Below, piece by piece: positions 24,399-28,741 of a stretch of 28,741 nt of DNA. The stretch covers positions 1 through 28,741 of the forward strand of contig URET01000016.1 in NCBI GenBank assembly GCA_900546875.1, written 5' to 3'. Both the position numbers and the translations under genes were made by a program. Under the pieces are notes generated by a model. That model was not told the DNA's origin and ran no database searches. It saw only the letters and a list, made by a program, of their open reading frames with translations. Source of the stretch: an uncultured Eubacteriales bacterium (GTDB lineage Bacteria; Bacillota; Clostridia; Christensenellales; CAG-314). Numbering within the stretch: the first letter of the stretch is position 1; every line of letters starts with the position of its first letter.

Positions 24399-24943
24399 AG
24401 CCATGTCAGAAAAGCGGCAATCACGGTATTGAGGAGATTCACGATGAGGTTGGGCAGAAAAATATCTGCGGGTGAAGTGCTCCCGGATGCCGCTCTCATC
24501 CCTATTACGGTCGTGGGGACCAGCGCTACTCCGCATACGTTCATGACAAAAAGCATGGTCATGGCGTAGGATGGTTTTTCGGACGGGGAATCTTCATCCA
24601 TTTGTTTTATTGCGGAAATACTTATCGGGGTGGCGGCGTTGCTCAGTCCGAGCATGTTTGCCGCGAGGCTGAGAGTGACCAGACTGCGGGCTTTGTCGGA
24701 GATGTTGCCGAAAATTTTTCTGACGCAGGGCGCAACCGCTTTGGAAAGCGATTTCAACAAACCGCAATCCTCCGCAATGCGCATTAGTCCCATCCAGAGA
24801 CAGTATACGCCCGCCAGCGAAAGAGAAAACGCGAGCGCCTTGTCACACGCGCCGCCGATTATCACCGGGATATTTCCTCCTTCGCCGCGCATGAGAAGGA
24901 GTATCATGCTGATTGCAAAAAATACCGTAAATAATATGTTCAT
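24362..24943 (-). CDS. spmA: Spore maturation protein A
   Basis: SpmA works with SpmB in spore core dehydration. From ATG 24943 the protein is 193 residues, matching the family (about 196); the open frame upstream is not family-like, and CGGAG lies 6 nt before this ATG. Conserved segments are the first helix MNILFTVFFAISMILLLMRG, WMGLMRIAEDCGLLKSLSK, LAANMLGLSNAATPISISAI and VALVPTTVIGMRAASGSTSP. The last 12 codons fall in the third copy of the 156-bp repeat but the frame is intact. It is transcribed leftward, divergent from metG. Confidence 0.95.
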   Translation of the reverse strand: MNILFTVFFAISMILLLMRGEGGNIPVIIGGACDKALAFSLSLAGVYCLWMGLMRIAEDCGLLKSLSKAVAPCVRKIFGNISDKARSLVTLSLAANMLGLSNAATPISISAIKQMDEDSPSEKPSYAMTMLFVMNVCGVALVPTTVIGMRAASGSTSPADIFLPNLIVNLLNTVIAAFLTWLVSKNEKLNAFF

Positions 24944-24966
24944 ACACGACTCCGTTATTTTGATAT

Positions 24967-24995
24967 AATTTATGCATGTTTTTCCCGGCATATGA
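24967..24995 (-). promoter_or_regulatory. Candidate mother-cell (sigma-E type) promoter of spmA
   Basis: On the minus strand TCATATG (24989-24995), a 14-nt spacer and CATAAATT (24967-24974) match the sigma-E pattern KMATATT / CATACAnT with about two mismatches. In B. subtilis spmA-spmB belong to the sigma-E regulon. The start would be roughly 15-20 nt before the ATG at 24943. Confidence 0.5.
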
Positions 24996-25110
24996 AAGGC
25001 TTTTGTTGCAGGTGACGGGGAAAAAACTTTCGCATTCAGATCGCGGCAGAAGGAGTCTGACGGGGAAAGAGCCTGTTTGCGGGGAAATTGAAAAGGCCGT
25101 TGAGCAACGC

Positions 25111-25139
25111 TTGACAAATATCTTTGCTTGTGTTACATT
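25111..25139 (+). promoter_or_regulatory. Promoter of metG
   Basis: A perfect TTGACA (25111-25116), a 17-nt spacer and TACATT (25134-25139). The leader is only about 22 nt, so there is no room for a T-box. Confidence 0.7.
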
Positions 25140-25167
25140 TTTTTTATTATTGCTTGGAGAAAAAGAC

Positions 25168-27129
25168 ATGTCGGAAAAATATTATATCACCACGCCTATA
25201 TATTATCCCAGCGGTCATTGGCATATCGGTCACTGCTATACTACGGTCATATGCGACGCATTGGCGCGGTTCAATAGAATGGAGGGAAAGGACGTTTTCT
25301 TTCTGACGGGAACGGATGAGCACGGTAAAAAAATAGAAGAAGTCGCGGCGGCACAGGGAATTTCTCCTAAGGAATGCGCTGATCGTCTTGTGAATGAAAT
25401 AAAGGAGCTTTGGAAACTTCTTGAGATAAGCAACGACAAGTTCATCCGTACCACGGATGAGGAACACGTGCTTTCGGTGCAGAAAATATTTACGCGTCTT
25501 TACGAAAAAGGCGATATATATAAGGGGGAATATGAGGGTTGGTACTGTACTCCTTGCGAGAGCTTCTGGACCAAATCTCAGCTTGCGGACGGAAAATGTC
25601 CCGACTGCGGAAGGGAAGTGAAGAAGGTAAAGGAAGAGAGTTATTTTTTCCGGCTGAGCAAGTATCAGAAGCAGCTTGAAGAGCTTTTCGAAAACAATCC
25701 GGAATTTCTTCAGCCGCAGAGCAGAGTCAACGAGATGCTGAATAATTTTATCCGTCCCGGATTGAGTGATCTTTCGGTGTCCCGCACTTCCGTGGACTGG
25801 GGAATAAAAGTGCCCTTTGACCCGAAACATACGATTTATGTTTGGGTAGACGCGCTGAGCAATTATCTTTCCGCTCTCGGCTACCTCGGTCCGGACGACG
25901 CCCTCATGAAATACTGGCCTGCCGATCTGCATATGGTGGGGAAAGAAATCGTTCGTTTTCATTCGATAATTTGGCCCGCTTTGCTCATGGCTCTAGAGCT
26001 TCCGCTTCCGAAGCGTATATACGGTCACGGTTGGCTGCTTCTCGACGGGGACAAGATGAGTAAGTCCAAAGGAAACGTCGCCGATCCGTTTATGCTTGTC
26101 GACAGATACGGCGTGGACGCTCTCCGCTATTATCTGCTGAGGGAAGTGCCCTTCGGAAAAGACGGATCTTTTTCTCCCGAGGCATATCTTATTAGGTATA
26201 ACAGCGATCTGTGCAATGATCTGGGAAATCTTGTCAGTCGTACCACTGCAATGATAACGCAGTATTTTGAAGGTTGTGTTCCCGAGCCCGGCGAAAAGAT
26301 GCCGGAAGACGAGGACCTGATCGCGCTTGCTCAGGCAGTAATGGATAAAGTACGCAGACATCTGGCTCAGCCTGATGTGCCCGAGGCTCTCGCTTCCATT
26401 TTCGAGGTCATTCAGCGTGCGAACAAGTATATCGACGAAACCTCGCCCTGGATCCTTAATAAAACGTCCGAAGGCAGAGAAAGACTCAAAACCGTGCTCT
26501 ATAATCTCGCCGAAACCATCAGAATATCAGCGCTTCTGCTTGCGCCCTTTATCCCCGATACCGCGCATGCCGTTTATGAACGTCTCGGAATAAGCGATTT
26601 TCCGGAGCATTTCGAAGGGAATACGGCTTTCGGGAAACTTGAAGCGGGATTGCATGTATTCAAGGGAGAGGCGCTTTTCCCGCGTTTTGACGTTAAGAAA
26701 GAAACGGAGTATTTTGCAGGAAAAGACGAAACGGCAACCGATGACTCGGTCAGACCTGAAAAGCCCGCCGTCAAAACTCCCGAACCCGAGCAGGATAAAA
26801 AAGAAGATTATATAACAATCGATGATTTCATGAAAATAAAGCTGAAAACAGCCAAAGTCACGGCCTGTGAGGCAGTTGAAAAAAAGGACAAACTGCTCAG
26901 GCTCACTTTGGACGTCGGCGGGGAAGAAAGAGTCGTGGTCAGCGGCATACGAAAGTATTATGCGCCGGAGTATCTTGTCGGCAAAACCGTGGTGCTTGTG
27001 GCGAATCTGAAGCCCGCAAAACTCGGCGGGATCATGAGCGAAGGGATGATACTTTGCGCCGATGCGGACGGCGATGTCGTATTTGTCACCCCTGAAAAAG
27101 AGCTTCCGGGCGGGAAAACGGTAAGATGA
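25168..27129 (+). CDS. metG: Methionyl-tRNA synthetase
   Basis: The enzyme charges tRNA-Met with methionine. The start is ATG 25168 (GGAG 9 nt upstream, MSEKYYITTPIYYPSG), giving 653 residues; the longer open frame is not family-like. HIGH is at 19-22, the zinc knuckle Cys residues are 127, 130, 144 and 147, and KMSKS is at 296-300. The anticodon-binding helical domain is followed by a C-terminal EMAP/Trbp111-type tRNA-binding domain from about 547 (ITIDDFMKIKLKTAKV...), joined by a charged, Pro-rich linker. It is the first gene of a metG-tatD-radical SAM operon; its stop overlaps the tatD start by 4 bp. Confidence 0.98.
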   Translation: MSEKYYITTPIYYPSGHWHIGHCYTTVICDALARFNRMEGKDVFFLTGTDEHGKKIEEVAAAQGISPKECADRLVNEIKELWKLLEISNDKFIRTTDEEHVLSVQKIFTRLYEKGDIYKGEYEGWYCTPCESFWTKSQLADGKCPDCGREVKKVKEESYFFRLSKYQKQLEELFENNPEFLQPQSRVNEMLNNFIRPGLSDLSVSRTSVDWGIKVPFDPKHTIYVWVDALSNYLSALGYLGPDDALMKYWPADLHMVGKEIVRFHSIIWPALLMALELPLPKRIYGHGWLLLDGDKMSKSKGNVADPFMLVDRYGVDALRYYLLREVPFGKDGSFSPEAYLIRYNSDLCNDLGNLVSRTTAMITQYFEGCVPEPGEKMPEDEDLIALAQAVMDKVRRHLAQPDVPEALASIFEVIQRANKYIDETSPWILNKTSEGRERLKTVLYNLAETIRISALLLAPFIPDTAHAVYERLGISDFPEHFEGNTAFGKLEAGLHVFKGEALFPRFDVKKETEYFAGKDETATDDSVRPEKPAVKTPEPEQDKKEDYITIDDFMKIKLKTAKVTACEAVEKKDKLLRLTLDVGGEERVVVSGIRKYYAPEYLVGKTVVLVANLKPAKLGGIMSEGMILCADADGDVVFVTPEKELPGGKTVR

Positions 27130-27908
27130 CGGATACCCACACCCATATCGATGATCCGAAGCTTTCCGCTTTGCTGCCGGATATACTCAGAAATATTTCG
27201 GAAGGGAAACCGGAATTTATCATAAACAATGCGTCTGACCGTAAATCGACGGAATCTGCTTTTTCTCTTGCAAGACAGTATCCCGGTATATACGCCGCAC
27301 TCGGATGCCATCCGCACACCGCCACACAGTATGACGACGAATTCGCCGCGCGTATATCGCAGCTTGCGGCTTTTCCCGAGGTGGTGGCAGTGGGAGAAAT
27401 AGGCCTTGATTACTACTACGATTTTACCGAAAGAGCTGTTCAGAAGAAGGTTTTTGCGCTTCAGCTGGAGCTTGCGGCAAAACTCGGACTGCCCGTTTGT
27501 CTGCACGTGCGCGACGCTTATGAGGATGCCTGCTCCATTCTGAAGGAGCACGCCGGGACATTCCCCGGCGGAGTCATGCATTGCTACAGCGGATCGGCTG
27601 AAATGGCGGTAAAGTTCTGCGAATTGGGACTTTACTTCGGCTTCGGAGGTCCGGTGACGTATAAAAACGCCGCAAAAGACAAAGTCATTGCGCGTCTGCC
27701 CAAGGAAAGGATCCTTACCGAAACCGATTGCCCTTATCTTACTCCCGCAAAAAAAAGAGGGGAAGTCAACCGCCCCGAATACGTGAGCTATGTCACGGAG
27801 ACCATAGCCGCCTTCTGGGGCGAAAGCGTTTCAGAAACCGAAAAGATCGTCAGAGAAAACGCCCTCAGACTTTTTCCCAAAATAAAATATAAAACCGACA
27901 TGCGCTAA
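27126..27908 (+). CDS. tatD: TatD-family metal-dependent hydrolase (DNase)
   Basis: TatD proteins are TIM-barrel, metal-dependent nucleases with 3'-5' exonuclease activity, linked to DNA repair and degradation. The 260 residues fit the family. Metal ligands visible are His5 and His7 in DTHTHID, Glu in VAVGEIGLDYYYD, His in CLHVRDA, His in VMHCYSG and Asp in TETDCPYLTP. The start overlaps the metG stop (ATGA), implying translational coupling. The metG-tatD order is common in Firmicutes. Confidence 0.95.
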   Translation: MTDTHTHIDDPKLSALLPDILRNISEGKPEFIINNASDRKSTESAFSLARQYPGIYAALGCHPHTATQYDDEFAARISQLAAFPEVVAVGEIGLDYYYDFTERAVQKKVFALQLELAAKLGLPVCLHVRDAYEDACSILKEHAGTFPGGVMHCYSGSAEMAVKFCELGLYFGFGGPVTYKNAAKDKVIARLPKERILTETDCPYLTPAKKRGEVNRPEYVSYVTETIAAFWGESVSETEKIVRENALRLFPKIKYKTDMR

Positions 27909-27916
27909 GGAGAAAT

Positions 27917-28510
27917 ATGTCAAATACCTATGTTTATAAAGCCTACGGCAATCTGTATATAAATCTGACCAATAAATGCTCTAACAGCTGCGACTTTTGC
28001 ATACGAAACGGCAGAGACGGCCTCGAAGGTCAGCCTCTGTGGCTTACAAAGGAGCCATGTGCGGAAGACGTCATAAATCAGCTGCCTCAAGACCTCCATG
28101 CTTATAAAGAAGTGGTATTCTGCGGTTTCGGAGAGCCTACTTATAAGCTTCAAACCATGCTTGAAACGGCAAAGTACCTCAAAAAACACGGAGTTACCGT
28201 AAGACTCAATACAAACGGCCACTCCGATATGATCAACGGACGCCCTACAGCCCCTTTGATGAAAGGTCTTATAGATAAGATAAACGTCAGCCTTAACAGC
28301 GATAACGCCGACGACTATGACGCCATTTGCCACAGCGAGTACGGGAAAAACGCTTACAACATAATGCTTGACTTCGCGCGTTCTGCCGCCTCTGAAGGTA
28401 TATATACCATCCTCAGCGTGGTGGACGTTATCGGGGAAGAAAAAATAGAAAATTGCAGGAAAATTGCCGAACAACTCGGTGTGCATTTCAGAGTAAGACA
28501 GTATGAATGA
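27917..28510 (+). CDS. TatD-associated radical SAM protein
   Basis: The 197-residue protein has the radical SAM cluster motif CxxxCxxC at Cys21, Cys25 and Cys28 (NKCSNSCDFC), which holds the 4Fe-4S cluster that cleaves S-adenosylmethionine. GFGEPTYKL is the GGE-like SAM-binding motif and RLNTNGHSD follows on the next strand. The short length, without a C-terminal extension, and the position 8 bp after tatD match the TatD-linked radical SAM family (TIGR04038). Substrate and reaction are unknown. AAGGAG precedes the start codon. The stop codon is followed at once by a tandem repeat array. Confidence 0.92.
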   Translation: MSNTYVYKAYGNLYINLTNKCSNSCDFCIRNGRDGLEGQPLWLTKEPCAEDVINQLPQDLHAYKEVVFCGFGEPTYKLQTMLETAKYLKKHGVTVRLNTNGHSDMINGRPTAPLMKGLIDKINVSLNSDNADDYDAICHSEYGKNAYNIMLDFARSAASEGIYTILSVVDVIGEEKIENCRKIAEQLGVHFRVRQYE

Positions 28511-28741
28511 CCGCGGAAACGCACGGCTGAAAAATGGCCGCGGGAATATACGGCTGTAAAAATGATTGCGGGAATGTACGGCTGAAAAATGGCCGGCGGA
28601 AACGCACGGCTGAAAAATGGCCGGCGGAAATGTACGGCTGAAAAATGGCCGCGGGAATATACGGCTGTAAAAATGATTGCGGGAATGTACGGCTGAAAAA
28701 TGGCCGGCGGAAACGCACGGCTGAAAAATGGCCGGCGGAAA
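28511..28741 (+). repeat. 28-bp monomer / 111-bp higher-order tandem repeat, continuing off the window
   Basis: Monomers of 27 or 28 bp start at 28524, 28551, 28579, 28607, 28635, 28662, 28690 and 28718, each beginning CGGCTG. They form an ordered set A-B-C-D (27+28+28+28 = 111 bp) that repeats almost exactly, with period 111. A partial monomer lies directly after the radical SAM stop codon. There are no unique spacers, so it is not CRISPR. Each monomer contains a small CGGC/GCCG inverted repeat. A leftward frame (28488-28718) is open because 111 is a multiple of three, but it has no start signals. Confidence 0.95.

Noticed and set aside
25140..25167. T-box leader for metG
   Set aside because: The predicted leader is about 22 nt, far too short, and no T-box sequence is visible.
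28511..28741. CRISPR-like spacing of about 28 bp
   Set aside because: The whole period is repeated sequence; there are no unique spacers, and no cas genes are in view.

Overview
The window looks like chromosome of a spore-forming, Gram-positive member of the Clostridia. It carries spoVT, spmA and spmB, with candidate forespore and mother-cell promoters. It also has AGGAGG-type ribosome binding sites, lipoprotein signals, a BspA-like leucine-rich-repeat lipoprotein and a membrane-fused LuxR regulator. These fit an uncultured gut-type lineage, but the exact family cannot be set from this sequence.

Layout. 1-2160: a leftward pair (a two-helix membrane protein and a SRAP/YedK-type DNA-protein crosslink protein), then rightward spoVT with its terminator. 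2234-5070: a leftward two-component operon (OmpR-type regulator, then a 7TM-DISM-like histidine kinase). 5205-6290: tRNA-Ser(GGA) with promoter and terminator, followed by the remains of a tRNA-integrated element: a truncated tyrosine integrase, a second degenerate copy of its catalytic region, and a consensus promoter driving what may be a small structured RNA. 6353-7894: a membrane-bound LuxR-type regulator. 7895-10048: a gene graveyard with interrupted reading frames and one clearly frameshifted membrane protein. 10049-12907: a small unknown gene and the BspA-like lipoprotein. 13537-15323: a leftward purine-type NCS2 permease. 15924-21405: flippase-like membrane protein, pth and mfd. 21539-23440: a PrsA/SurA-like lipoprotein. 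23497-24995: leftward spmA-spmB with a 156-bp tandem repeat at their junction. 25111-28510: metG, tatD and a TatD-associated radical SAM gene, ending in a 111-bp higher-order tandem repeat that runs off the window.

The housekeeping genes cover translation (tRNA-Ser, Pth, MetRS), repair (Mfd, TatD, SRAP), sporulation (SpoVT, SpmA, SpmB) and envelope functions. Two features stand out. First, the predicted spoVT mRNA has a perfect 12-nt complementarity between its 5' leader and its 3' UTR. Second, four tandem arrays have unit lengths of 30, 42, 111 and 156 bp, all divisible by three; three of them lie across or directly beside stop codons. I found no CRISPR array, rRNA or intact mobile element.
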